Assembly: GCA_017519865.1 (NCBI GenBank)
Contig: JAFWRQ010000014.1
Coordinates: 141,521-205,520 of the forward strand
Direction: 5' to 3'
From: Bacteroidales bacterium
GTDB lineage: Bacteria > Bacteroidota > Bacteroidia > Bacteroidales > UBA932
Length of the DNA stretch: 64,000 bases
Shown: positions 42,230 through 49,833 of the stretch, in pieces
How positions within the stretch are numbered: position 1 is the stretch's first letter
How the letters are laid out: every line of letters starts with the position of its first letter
Translations under genes and position numbers: made by a program
The notes under the pieces: generated by a model
The model's database searches: none
The model's input: only the letters and a program-made list of their open reading frames with translations
Told to the model about the DNA's origin: nothing

Positions 42230-42868
42230 TTGTTTGTCCTTTCTTCTCCACCTCATCCTTCTCCACCTCATCCTTCTCCACCTCATCCTTCTCCGCTCCC
42301 TCTTCTCCGTCCCCTTCTTCTCCGTCCCCTTCTTCTCCGTCCCCTTCTTCTCCGCCTGATTCATTTATGCCTCAAAGTTACAATTCTTCTCCTTTACCTG
42401 CAATCCCCATCTCTCGCTATTACCCCTGCTCCCATTCCCGCTCTCCCTCCCGTTCCCGCTCCCTCCTGTCTCTTTCCCCTCTTTTCCATCTCCTTTTGTC
42501 CCCGCTCCCTCCTGTTCTTCTGCCCGCCTGTCTCTTTCCCCTCCTATTTTTTCCCCGCCTGTCTTTTTTCCCTCTTCTCCGCGTCCCTCTTCTCCATCTC
42601 CTCCTGTCTCCGCTCCTGCCTGTCCTTCTGCCCGCCATTTCCTTCCCTCCCGTTCCTGCTCCCATTCTCAGCTCGGGAGCAGAACCATCTTTTTTACTCC
42701 CTTTTTGCATTTTTCTCGCCATTCTGGAGCGGAATCCCCTTTCCTGCTCCCATTCGCGCATTCCCTCGGTCTTTTTTCCCGTCAGCCTTCCGTTCCTATC
42801 CCCATTCCTCTTCCCTCCGTCTTTCCTCCCGTCTGCCTTCCGTTCCTGCTTCCTTTCCAGCCCGCCTC
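42230..42868 (+). other. 640-bp polypyrimidine tract upstream of the ZIP gene
   Basis: Plus strand is overwhelmingly C and T (purine-rich in the ZIP gene's sense direction). It begins with 15-bp tandem units. No gene is supported. Long open frames here encode Ser/Pro/Leu/Phe low complexity. Confidence 0.75.
42245..42353 (+). repeat. 15-bp tandem repeats
   Basis: About three copies of CTCCACCTCATCCTT (42245-42293), then about three copies of TTCTCCGTCCCCTTC (to 42353). Located 30-140 bp upstream of the ZIP start codon. Confidence 0.8.
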
Positions 42869-42869
42869 G

Positions 42870-42948
42870 CCCGAAGGTTCCGCTGAAAAATGCCGCATCC
42901 TTCGGGAAATGCCCGAAGGTACCGCTGAAAAACGGCACATCCTTCGGG
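42870..42948 (+). repeat. Two 37-bp palindromes CCCGAAGG...CCTTCGGG, 42-bp period
   Basis: Units 42870-42906 and 42912-42948. The stem is a perfect 8 bp; the 21-nt centre (CCGCTGAAAAA core) is conserved with four or five differences. Only 5 bp separate the units. Confidence 0.85.
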
Positions 42949-42987
42949 AAAACAGCTTACCTTCCGCGGGGAAGGGCGGGGAGCGCC

Positions 42988-43016
42988 GTAACCCTCAACC
43001 GGCGGTTGAGGGTTGA
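42988..43016 (+). repeat. Single AACCCTCAACC/GGTTGAGGGTT palindrome
   Basis: Perfect 11-bp stem with a 3-nt loop (GGC). Same family as 36080-36108 and 37019-37146, again 29 bp with its flanks. Confidence 0.8.
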
Positions 43017-43142
43017 ATCTCGCCTGGGCGGTTAGGGACGCAGGAGGACTGGTGAGGCGCTTGAGACCCTTCTGTTCAGGTGAAAATGTGGATAGGGGTT
43101 GGGCGGACTGGGGCAGGAGGACCGTGGAGAGGCGGATATTCA

Positions 43143-43316
43143 TTCTGCGTGGGGAACTACCGCATCTTCTGCTCGATGGTCATCTTCCGCAACGTGTTCA
43201 CCGCCGCCCAGACCATGGAGGACGTGGAGTATACGCTCAACGCATTCTAGTAAATCAAGGCCAAGCTTGACACCGGCGAATACGACGACGCTATAGCAGT
43301 CATGACGACTGAGTAG
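43143..43316 (+). pseudogene. Decayed 3' fragment of an unidentified gene
   Basis: One frame reads NYRIFCSMVIFRNVFTAAQT, MEDVEYTLNAF, then TAG TAA, then IKAKLDTGEYDDAIAVMTTE and TAG. Composition and hydrophobic pattern are protein-like on both sides of the double stop, and the terminal stop closes the same frame. I do not recognise the family. No start is visible. Surrounded by palindromic repeats. Confidence 0.5.
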
Positions 43317-43364
43317 CCATGGGTGACGGTTGGCGGGATAAGGGTGGAGTGCGGTCAGGGAAGA

Positions 43365-43474
43365 CACAGAATGAATGAGAGTGCAGTGGCGTTCATTCTG
43401 TGGCCGAAAATCTGCCCGTTGGGAGCCTTTTCCTGCCATAGAATGGATGTTGGGGCGGTTCTGTTCATTCTGTG
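43365..43474 (+). repeat. Two 38-bp palindromes CACAGAATGAA...TTCATTCTGTG
   Basis: 43365-43402 has a perfect 11-bp stem and a 16-nt loop. 43437-43474 is a weaker copy (CATAGAATGGA arm), 72 bp downstream. A lone half-arm, TTCATTCTGCG, lies at about 43140. Confidence 0.75.
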
Positions 43475-43540
43475 GAATACCACGATTGTGGGGAAAAGGT
43501 TGAAGAGGGGGAAGCCTATTAAGGTTGGGAGAGGGGCAAA

Positions 43541-43619
43541 TCTGATCGTTTTTGGCGAAATCGTTCAGAAAGGGTAGATTGAAGGTGAAAACTGAACAAA
43601 GATGATGGAATCGTTCAGA
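43541..43619 (+). repeat. Two imperfect 29-bp palindromes, 50-bp period
   Basis: 43541-43569 is TCTGATCG, 13 nt, CGTTCAGA; 43591-43619 is ACTGAACA, 13 nt, CGTTCAGA. Arm and centre lengths (8-13-8) match the RAYT-linked family exactly, but the sequence does not. Confidence 0.6.
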
Positions 43620-43761
43620 AATAATGGTGAGGAAAAAGATTTTTCGCAGTTTTTGAAAAATATCGTTTGCGATATAAAATTAAAGCCGTATATTTGTATC
43701 GTGAACGATATAAATGGCATGGGGGGGGAAGCATAATAAGACGTGGAGAGCTGGCGGAGAG

Positions 43762-44062
43762 GCGGTAGAAGAGTGGCATGAAGAAGAGAGACAGAACGAG
43801 AGAGGTAGGATGGGAGAATGGACAAGAAGAGCAGGAAGGGGAGGCGGTAGAAGAGTGGCATGAAGAAGAGAGACAGAACGAGAGAGGCAGGATGGGAGAA
43901 TGGATAAGAAGAGCAGGAAGGGGGGCGGTAGAAGAGTGGCATGAAGAAGAGAGACAGAACGAGAGATGCAGGATGGGAGAATGGACAAGAAGGGCAGGAA
44001 GGGAGGCGGTAGAAGAGTGGCATGAAGAAGAGAGACAGAGCGAGAGAGGCAAGATGAGAGTG
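43762..44062 (+). repeat. 81-bp purine-rich minisatellite (nearly four copies)
   Basis: Unit starts GCGGTAGAAGAGTGGCATGA at 43762, 43844, 43925 and 44006 (spacing 82, 81, 81). Few differences between units, so recently expanded. Purine-rich on the plus strand, the sense strand of the downstream peroxidase gene. 81 is a multiple of three and both strands stay open, but the encoded repeats are highly charged or Ser/Pro/Leu-rich with no start context, so I treat it as non-coding. Confidence 0.88.
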
Positions 44063-44244
44063 ATGGGATAGTTGAGAGAGGTAGAGCAGGGGAGGTGAGA
44101 TGGGATAGGATTAGAAGGGAAAGGAAGGAAAGGGATGAGGCGGGATGGAAAGAGAAGGGCTGAGGAGGATGATGAGGCGGGATGGGGAGGAGGAGATCGA
44201 AAGTGTCAGACAGGATAAGAATAACAATATAAATGAAAAGAGAT

Positions 44245-44787
44245 ATGACAAAGATTTATGATTTCAAGGCCCTGAGCAATAAGGGCAAAGAGGTGGACTT
44301 CGCGCAGTATGAGGGCAAGGTCCTGATGGTGGTCAATACCGCATCGAAGTGTGGGTTCACTCCGCAGTATGACGGGCTGGAAGCCCTTTATCAGAAGTAT
44401 AATGGGCAGGGATTCGAAATTGTGGGATTCCCTTGCGACCAGTTTGCCGGCCAGGAGCCCGGCTCCAACGAGGAGATTGCGGAGTTCTGCCGCATCAACC
44501 ACGGCGTGACCTTCCAGTTGATGGCCAAGACCGATGTCAACGGCACCAATGCCGAGCCGATCTTCGAGTATCTGAAGGCCGCGGCACCTGCCGAGGAATA
44601 CAACGGCCTTAAGGCCAAGGCCACCAGGGCCATGCTCAAGGGAATCAGCAAGAGTGTGGAGAAGGACAGCGACATCCTCTGGAATTTCACCAAGTTCCTC
44701 ATCAACCGCGACGGCACCGTTGTCAAGCGCTACGCTCCCACCACCACTCCCGAGGACATCGAAAAGGACATTCAGGGAATGCTATGA
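44245..44787 (+). CDS. Glutathione peroxidase-family thiol peroxidase, cytoplasmic
   Basis: 180 residues from MTKIYDFKALSNKG; an in-frame ATG lies 12 bp upstream. [18 protein letters not shown] holds the peroxidatic Cys (no selenocysteine), [15 protein letters not shown] holds the family motif with a second Cys, and WNFTKFLI carries the conserved Trp-Asn. It reduces organic and hydrogen peroxides, probably with thioredoxin. Overlaps the OhrR gene by 4 nt (ATGA). Confidence 0.93.
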   Translation: MTKIYDFKALSNKGKEVDFAQYEGKVLMVVNTASKCGFTPQYDGLEALYQKYNGQGFEIVGFPCDQFAGQEPGSNEEIAEFCRINHGVTFQLMAKTDVNGTNAEPIFEYLKAAAPAEEYNGLKAKATRAMLKGISKSVEKDSDILWNFTKFLINRDGTVVKRYAPTTTPEDIEKDIQGML

Positions 44788-45236
44788 TAAAAGAGGAGTT
44801 CAAACTGGACAACCAGCTCTGTTTCAGGCTCTACACTGCCTCGAGGCTGTTGACACAGGCGTATAATCCGCTGCTCGCGGAGTATGGGCTGACCTACCCG
44901 CAGTACCTCGTCCTGCTGGTACTGTGGGAAAATGACGCCCAGCCGGTCAACGACATCGCCAAGCGGCTTTTCCTCGAGACCAACACCGTTACGCCCCTTC
45001 TCCAGAGGATGGAGAAGGAGGGCGTCCTCGTCCGCCGCAAGGGCGAGGCGGACGGTCGCCAGACCATAGTCTCCCTGACCCGGAAGGGCAGGGAGCTCCA
45101 GACGAAGCTGGCCGACGTGCCTTTTGCCGTCGGAAACGCCGTCGTCTGCGACAGCGTCAACCCAGCCACCGCTCCGGACCTTTTCCGTATGCTCGACGAC
45201 ATCATTGCAAAACTCAATAATCCCCAAACAACATGA
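44784..45236 (+). CDS. ohrR: OhrR-like MarR-family organic peroxide sensor/repressor
   Basis: 150 residues. [16 protein letters not shown] places a Cys at residue 13 in the position of the redox-sensing Cys of Ohr[16 protein letters not shown] and the winged helix ([20 protein letters not shown], then [15 protein letters not shown]) are typical. Flanked and overlapped by two peroxidase genes, which it probably represses until the Cys is oxidised. Overlaps the next gene by 4 nt. Confidence 0.9.
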   Translation: MIKEEFKLDNQLCFRLYTASRLLTQAYNPLLAEYGLTYPQYLVLLVLWENDAQPVNDIAKRLFLETNTVTPLLQRMEKEGVLVRRKGEADGRQTIVSLTRKGRELQTKLADVPFAVGNAVVCDSVNPATAPDLFRMLDDIIAKLNNPQTT

Positions 45237-45853
45237 AAACCAGACGTATTATCTCCCTCGCGGCGATGGCCGCCGCCCTTTTCTTCACCGCCTGCCAGTC
45301 CGGAAAGACTACCAAGGTGTATGACTTTACCGCTGTCGCCAACGACGGCTCTGAGGTGAATTTCTCCGACTACAAAGGCAAGGTCCTCCTCGTGGTAAAC
45401 ACCGCCTCCAAGTGCGGCTTCACTCCCCAGTACGACGGCCTCGAGGCCCTGTACGAGAAGTACAAGGACCAGGGTCTCGTCATCGTCGGTTTCCCCTGCG
45501 ACCAGTTCGGTCACCAGGAGCCCGGCACCGCCGAGGAGATCGAGGAGTTCTGCCGCCTGAACTACGGCGTAACCTTCCCCCTGATGGACAAGATCGAGGT
45601 TAACGGCGACAACGCCCACCCCATCTACAAGTGGCTCTATTCCGAGAAGCCTTTCGCCGGCTTCGGCGAAGGTGAGACCGCCCAGCGTATGGGTCAGATG
45701 CTCGCCCGCATGGATCCCGACTACCTCTCCAACCCTGACATCAAGTGGAATTTCACCAAGTTCCTCGTCGACCGTAAGGGCAATGTCGTCGACCGCTTCG
45801 AGCCTATGGTGACCCCCGAGGAACTCGCTACCTATATTGAGGCACAACTGTAG
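45233..45853 (+). CDS. Glutathione peroxidase-family lipoprotein, envelope
   Basis: 206 residues. Same enzyme family as the gene two upstream ([20 protein letters not shown] identical over the active site) but with a lipoprotein signal (FFTAC, Cys21), so it acts in the periplasm. [10 protein letters not shown] carries the conserved Trp-Asn. The pair gives one peroxidase on each side of the inner membrane under one regulator. Confidence 0.92.
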   Translation: MKTRRIISLAAMAAALFFTACQSGKTTKVYDFTAVANDGSEVNFSDYKGKVLLVVNTASKCGFTPQYDGLEALYEKYKDQGLVIVGFPCDQFGHQEPGTAEEIEEFCRLNYGVTFPLMDKIEVNGDNAHPIYKWLYSEKPFAGFGEGETAQRMGQMLARMDPDYLSNPDIKWNFTKFLVDRKGNVVDRFEPMVTPEELATYIEAQL

Positions 45854-45857
45854 GGCG

Positions 45858-45888
45858 TTTCTCTATTCGTTGATTTTTTGTAAATTCG
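45858..45888 (+). promoter_or_regulatory. Candidate promoter for the esterase gene
   Basis: TTTC, 19 nt, TAAATTCG: one mismatch in each element. About 35 nt before the ATG at 45923. Confidence 0.5.
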
Positions 45889-45922
45889 CACATACAAGAT
45901 ATCAACCAACACAACCATAGAT

Positions 45923-47026
45923 ATGAGAAAGCTTATTGTCTTTACCATTGCCTTGGCTGCCATCCTGTGCTCATTCAGCGCGGGCGCGCAGCAGCCGCAG
46001 AGAAGGATTTCCCCCAATGACACCCTGAAGAGCGTAAGAGTGCTTCCCGACGGGACGACCGTCTTCAGCATCTACGCCCCGAAGGCGAGGACCGTCAGCC
46101 TTACGGGCGACATGATGCCCTATGGCCAGCCCGTCGTTCCCGTCGAGAGGAACGGCGTCTGGTCCTTCAGCATCCCGAACGTCAAGCCCGGTTCGTACAG
46201 GTACCATTTCGTGGTGGACGGCGTACAGGTCTATGACCCCAAGAGCCCTACGACCACGCAGAATACGGCCCTGGCCGTAGTGGAACCCAACGGAAAGGAA
46301 TTCTTCTCCTACAATCCCAACATTCCGCACGGCGCCCTTGCGGTCCGCTCCTACTGGAGCAAGACCCTCGGCCGCACGCGGACGATGAGGGTATGGACCC
46401 CTGCGGGGTACGAGGCCGGCAAGGCGAAGCTCCCCGTCCTCTACCTCATCCACGGCGGCGGCGACACTGATGTCGCCTGGCCGACCGTCGGCTGCGCCGG
46501 CGACATCCTCGACAACCTCCTGGCCGAGGGCAAGATGGTCCCGATGATCGTCGTGATGCCAGACGGCTCCTGCGACATCTCGAGTTTCGAGAAGGACCTG
46601 ATGAACGATATCATCCCCTTCATCGAGACCAACTACAGGGTCCTGGCGGACAAGGACCACAGGGCCGTGTCCGGCCTCTCGATGGGAGGCATCGAGACCC
46701 TCGAGGTCATCTTCCAGAATCCTGACAAGTTCGGTTATGTATGGTGTCTCTCCGGAGGCTTCAACCCCGGCGTAGACATCCAGAAGGAGGCAGAGAGGCT
46801 CAATGTCAGGGCCAACGCGGCCATCATCAACAAGAACTGCAAGGAGTTCGTGATGACCCAGGGAGGCAGGACCGATATCACCTACGTTTCGGGCGAAAGG
46901 GCCAACAAACTCTTCGACGAGGTCGGCCTGAAGTACGAGTATCAGGAAGTCGGCGAAGGACACACCTGGTACACCTGGAAGATCAACCTCTACGACGAGG
47001 CCCAGAGGCTCTTCAAGAAGAAATAA
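45923..47026 (+). CDS. Secreted CE1-type esterase with N-terminal CBM48-like domain
   Basis: 367 residues. Signal peptide ending SAGAQQ; residues about 40-120 form an E-set/CBM48-like sandwich (VFSIYAPKARTVSLTGDM, GSYRYHFVVDGVQVYDP). The alpha/beta hydrolase follows: LPVLYLIHGGGDTDVAW (oxyanion region), nucleophile in SGLSMGGIET, acid in the following strand, His in VGEGHTWYTW. Matches esterases that remove feruloyl or acetyl groups from plant cell wall glycans. Stands alone with its own promoter; ends 0 bp from the convergent SDR gene. Confidence 0.88.
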   Translation: MRKLIVFTIALAAILCSFSAGAQQPQRRISPNDTLKSVRVLPDGTTVFSIYAPKARTVSLTGDMMPYGQPVVPVERNGVWSFSIPNVKPGSYRYHFVVDGVQVYDPKSPTTTQNTALAVVEPNGKEFFSYNPNIPHGALAVRSYWSKTLGRTRTMRVWTPAGYEAGKAKLPVLYLIHGGGDTDVAWPTVGCAGDILDNLLAEGKMVPMIVVMPDGSCDISSFEKDLMNDIIPFIETNYRVLADKDHRAVSGLSMGGIETLEVIFQNPDKFGYVWCLSGGFNPGVDIQKEAERLNVRANAAIINKNCKEFVMTQGGRTDITYVSGERANKLFDEVGLKYEYQEVGEGHTWYTWKINLYDEAQRLFKKK

Positions 47027-47839
47027 TCAGAGGGCGTGGCCGCCGGACACCTTGATGACTTGTCCGGTCAGCATCCGCGCCTGCCCGCTGGCGAGAAATA
47101 GAATAGTCTCTGCAATGTCTTCCGGTCTGACCAATGAGCCCATTGGGATGACCGGAAGCACTGTTTTTTCCAGATCTTCGTCGATCCAGCCCGTCTGGGT
47201 GGGGCCGGGAGCGACGCTGTTCACTGTGATCCCGTACTTCGCCACCTCGAGGGCTATGCTGCGGGTGAGCGCTTCCAGCGTCGCCTTGCTGGCACCGTAA
47301 GTGATCTGGCCGGCAAATACTTGCGCGGCGTCGGTGGAGAGGAAGACGACCCTGCCGTAGTCGCCCCGGTGACGGACAAACTCCCTTGTCATCAGCAGGC
47401 TGCCCCGGACATTGACCGCAAACGTATCGTCGATGATGCTCCGGGTGATGCTCTCTATGGTGTCCAGGCCGTCCATATCGCAGTCCGCCGCATTGTTGAC
47501 CAGGATGTCAACCTTGCCGAACCGCTCCAGGACTCTGCTGAAGATATCTTTCACGGCATCCTCGTCGGAAATGTCGCTCTCAATGACCAGGAAGTCGGCG
47601 CCCATCGCCTTGAGCCGGGCCTCCACGGCGTCGGCATTTCCGGCATTCGCCTGGAAATACCGGTCTGCGCCGTTCCGGCCGGCCTTCCCCTCGTCGAACG
47701 CCCGGGGGATGCGCTTGTACACCAAGGCCACCTTCGCCCCTTCGCGGGCGAAGGCCAGCGCCGTCGCCGCTCCGATCCCCTGCGGGTTGTTCGCCCCAGT
47801 GACCAGAGCCACCTTGTCCTTCAGTCCATAGTCGACCAT
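47027..47839 (-). CDS. Short-chain dehydrogenase/reductase (FabG-like)
   Basis: 270 residues. Nucleotide-binding TGANNPQGIGAATALAFA, NNAADCD (the usual NNAG), catalytic Ser in VVFLSTDAA and YGASK (Tyr-x-x-x-Lys), and PGPTQTGWI after the fifth strand. The TGANNPQGIG form with Asn-Pro resembles SDRs that tolerate ENR/FabI-like variation. Substrate unknown. A promoter-bearing repeat with a truncated ORF lies just upstream. Confidence 0.9.
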   Translation of the reverse strand: MVDYGLKDKVALVTGANNPQGIGAATALAFAREGAKVALVYKRIPRAFDEGKAGRNGADRYFQANAGNADAVEARLKAMGADFLVIESDISDEDAVKDIFSRVLERFGKVDILVNNAADCDMDGLDTIESITRSIIDDTFAVNVRGSLLMTREFVRHRGDYGRVVFLSTDAAQVFAGQITYGASKATLEALTRSIALEVAKYGITVNSVAPGPTQTGWIDEDLEKTVLPVIPMGSLVRPEDIAETILFLASGQARMLTGQVIKVSGGHAL

Positions 47840-47857
47840 AGTACTTGTCTTTAATGA

Positions 47858-47902
47858 TTAACGCGCGTCGTAGTTCGTGCCGGTATAGAGGACTCTTTGC
47901 AT
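47858..47902 (-). pseudogene. Truncated 5' copy of the small gene at 50527
   Basis: Reads MQRVLYTGTNYDAR then TAA, matching the start MQRVFYTGTNFDEV of the intact gene. The upstream 100 bp, including a TATATTTG -7 element at 47924-47931 and a 29-bp palindrome at 47979, are also shared with 50691-50830. A duplicated promoter-plus-start fragment. Confidence 0.8.
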
Positions 47903-47978
47903 TGTGCCACCTCGTTTCAAGAACAAATATACGATTTTGTTCCTAATTCGCGTGCTACGAGGCCCTTCGTGCCGCCCC

Positions 47979-48007
47979 GGTGTGCAAAATGGCCGTTTTT
48001 GCGCACG
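47979..48007 (+). repeat. 29-bp RAYT-family palindrome
   Basis: GGTGTGCA, 13 nt (AAATGGCCGTTTT core), TGCGCACG. Same family and orientation as the copies flanking the RAYT gene, about 18.5 kb away. It sits at the edge of a larger repeat of about 140 bp shared with 50691-50830. Confidence 0.88.
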
Positions 48008-48036
48008 GGGAGGGTGGGGGCGAGGCAGTCTCGCAT

Positions 48037-48044
48037 TATTTTTG
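48037..48044 (+). promoter_or_regulatory. Candidate -7 element (TATTTTTG) for the TPR regulator
   Basis: Exact TAnnTTTG, 42 nt before the ATG at 48079. The -33 region is G-rich and poor. Confidence 0.4.
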
Positions 48045-48078
48045 CTCCCGTTAAGTGTGGATTAGCAAAATGAGCGAT

Positions 48079-49647
48079 ATGAGAAAGGCGATTCTGGTCC
48101 TGATGGTCGCGGGGGGCGTGGTGGCGTGCTCCCGCACCGGTGGCGTCGGCTTCCGGGAAGCTGAAGCGATGCTGGACAGTGCGCGGGTGCAGGAGGCCGA
48201 GTACGGGTTCGTGCCGGCGGCGGACGAGGAGGGGCTGGCCGAAGCGGCGGAGTATTTCGAGAAGAAGGGCTCCGCGGAGGAGCGGCTCGCCGCGTGGTCC
48301 TTGCTGGGCAAGGTACAGCTGGCGGATGACGCCCTGTACCGCGCGGTCGTCTCCTTCGAGCACGCGCTCGCAGCAGCGGGCGAGCTCAAGGACGACGGCG
48401 CCCGCGGCGAGATCTGCCGCCAGCTCGCGTACGCTTACAACGCCTCCGGCCAGCACGTCGCCGCGGCGCGCCAGCTTTACGAATCCTACCAGGCCTTCAA
48501 CCGCGCCTCGATGGACGAGGAGAGCCGCAGGACGCTGCTCGAATACGGCCAGGCGTGGTACAACTTCGAACGATACGACGACGCTGCGTCCATTTTCAAT
48601 ACCGTGCTCGCAGAGTCAATCGAGGCGAAGGACACCTTGACCCAGGTCCGCTGTCTCCAGAACTACTCCGCGATGCTGGTGGAGATGGACCCTGTCGACC
48701 CCGCGCTTGCGCGGGATATGCTCGTCCGCGTGAGGGACGAGCTGCATTACCCGCTGGGCAGCGCGGACTGAGGAGTGTTGGCCTACGCGGCCGCCCTGAT
48801 GGGCCAAGACGCCGAGGCGCAGCGCTGCCTCCTGCAAGCGCGCGCCCGCGTCGAGACGGTCTCCGACCGCAACAGGCTGCATTTCCGCGAATACCAGGTG
48901 GCTTCCCGCGCCGGCAGGACCGCCCAGGCGCTCCAGGCGCTGGAGAGGGTGACGGCCTCCGGCAACGAGGAGGACATCTCCGCCCTGCGGAGCGCTGTAA
49001 CCCTGGCCCGCGAGGACTATCTCCAGGCCCGCGAGGCGCTCGCCTCCGCGCGGCTCCGGGCCCAGCGGCTGGGGCAGATCGCCCTGCTGCTACTGCTTAT
49101 AGCCGTAGGCAGCACGGCGCTGTGGTATCTGCGCGCCCGCCGCATCGCCAACGAGAAGGCCCTGGCAGAGGAGCGGGCTGAGACCGAGCGCTACATCGGC
49201 ATAGCCGAAGAGCTGCAGGCGCGGCTGGGAGAGACCTCCCGACGCCTGCGCGACACCGCCTCCGGCAAGAACGAGGTCCTGGAGCGTCTCTGCGAGCAGT
49301 ATTACGTCTTCGAGGGCACGGACAAGCTTCAGAACAACCTCCTAAAGGAAGTCCGGCAGGCCGTCGAAGGACTCCGGAACGACAAGAAAGTCCAGGCACG
49401 CCTGGAACGCTCGGTAGACGCTTCGCGTGACGGGGCCGCTGCAAAACTGCGCGCCCAGCTCCCCAACTGCAAGGAGGAGGACGTCCGCCTCTTCGTCCTC
49501 GCGGCCTCCGGATTCAGCCGCACTGCGATGGCCACGCTGATGGACAAAGAAAAAGGGGTGATAAACAACCGCCTCTGGCGCCTCAAGGGGCGCATCGCGG
49601 ACTCCGACGCCCCCGACAAGGACCTGCTTTTGAGCTGTCTGGAGTAG
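48079..49647 (+). pseudogene. TPR-transmembrane-HTH regulator interrupted by one in-frame TGA
   Basis: One frame of 523 codons. Lipoprotein-like or signal-anchor start (MRKAILVLMVAGGVVACS), TPR-like helical repeats (AWSLLGKVQLADDALYRAVV, LAYAYNASGQHVAAARQLYE), a transmembrane helix at about 335-355 (IALLLLLIAVGSTALWYL), a coiled coil, and a C-terminal helix-turn-helix-like segment (DVRLFVLAASGFSRTAMATL, then INNRLWRLKGRIAD). TGA at 48769-48771 splits SAD from GVLAYAAALMG; the frame is identical on both sides and TPR character continues. This architecture is common among Bacteroidetes regulators. Read as intact, it would start at 48079, 48070 or a GTG at 48055. Confidence 0.75.
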
Positions 49648-49676
49648 TTTTGTAAATCGTTGATTATCAATAGCTT

Positions 49677-49715
49677 AAGAGTCGCGAGATTTTTTCGCGA
49701 CTCTTCTCTTTATAT
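49677..49715 (+). terminator. Intrinsic terminator after the TPR regulator
   Basis: AAGAGTCGCGA, 7-nt loop, TCGCGACTCTT: perfect 11-bp stem starting 30 bp past the stop, followed by CTCTTTATAT. Confidence 0.8.
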
Positions 49716-49772
49716 CTGTCTGATAATCAGTGAATTATAAACGCCTCGCGAGATTATTTACGCCCGCGATTT

Positions 49773-49805
49773 TTTGGAAAACGCCCGGACGCGTCCGTAA
49801 CTTTG
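49773..49805 (+). promoter_or_regulatory. Promoter of the TonB-family gene
   Basis: TTTG (49773-49776), 21 nt, TAACTTTG (49798-49805): full match to the Bacteroides consensus, one of the best in the window. Predicted leader about 20 nt. Confidence 0.7.
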
Positions 49806-49833
49806 CACTGGACAAACTCAAACACAAAAAGTT

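Noticed and set aside
41626-43035. Plus-strand open frame of 469 codons, Ser/Pro/Phe-rich
   Set aside because: Begins antisense to the ZIP transporter and continues through the polypyrimidine tract; low complexity, no signal peptide or domain.
43778-44071. Charged 97-codon repeat protein
   Set aside because: Follows from an 81-bp repeat unit whose length is a multiple of three; the opposite strand is equally open, and there is no promoter or start context.
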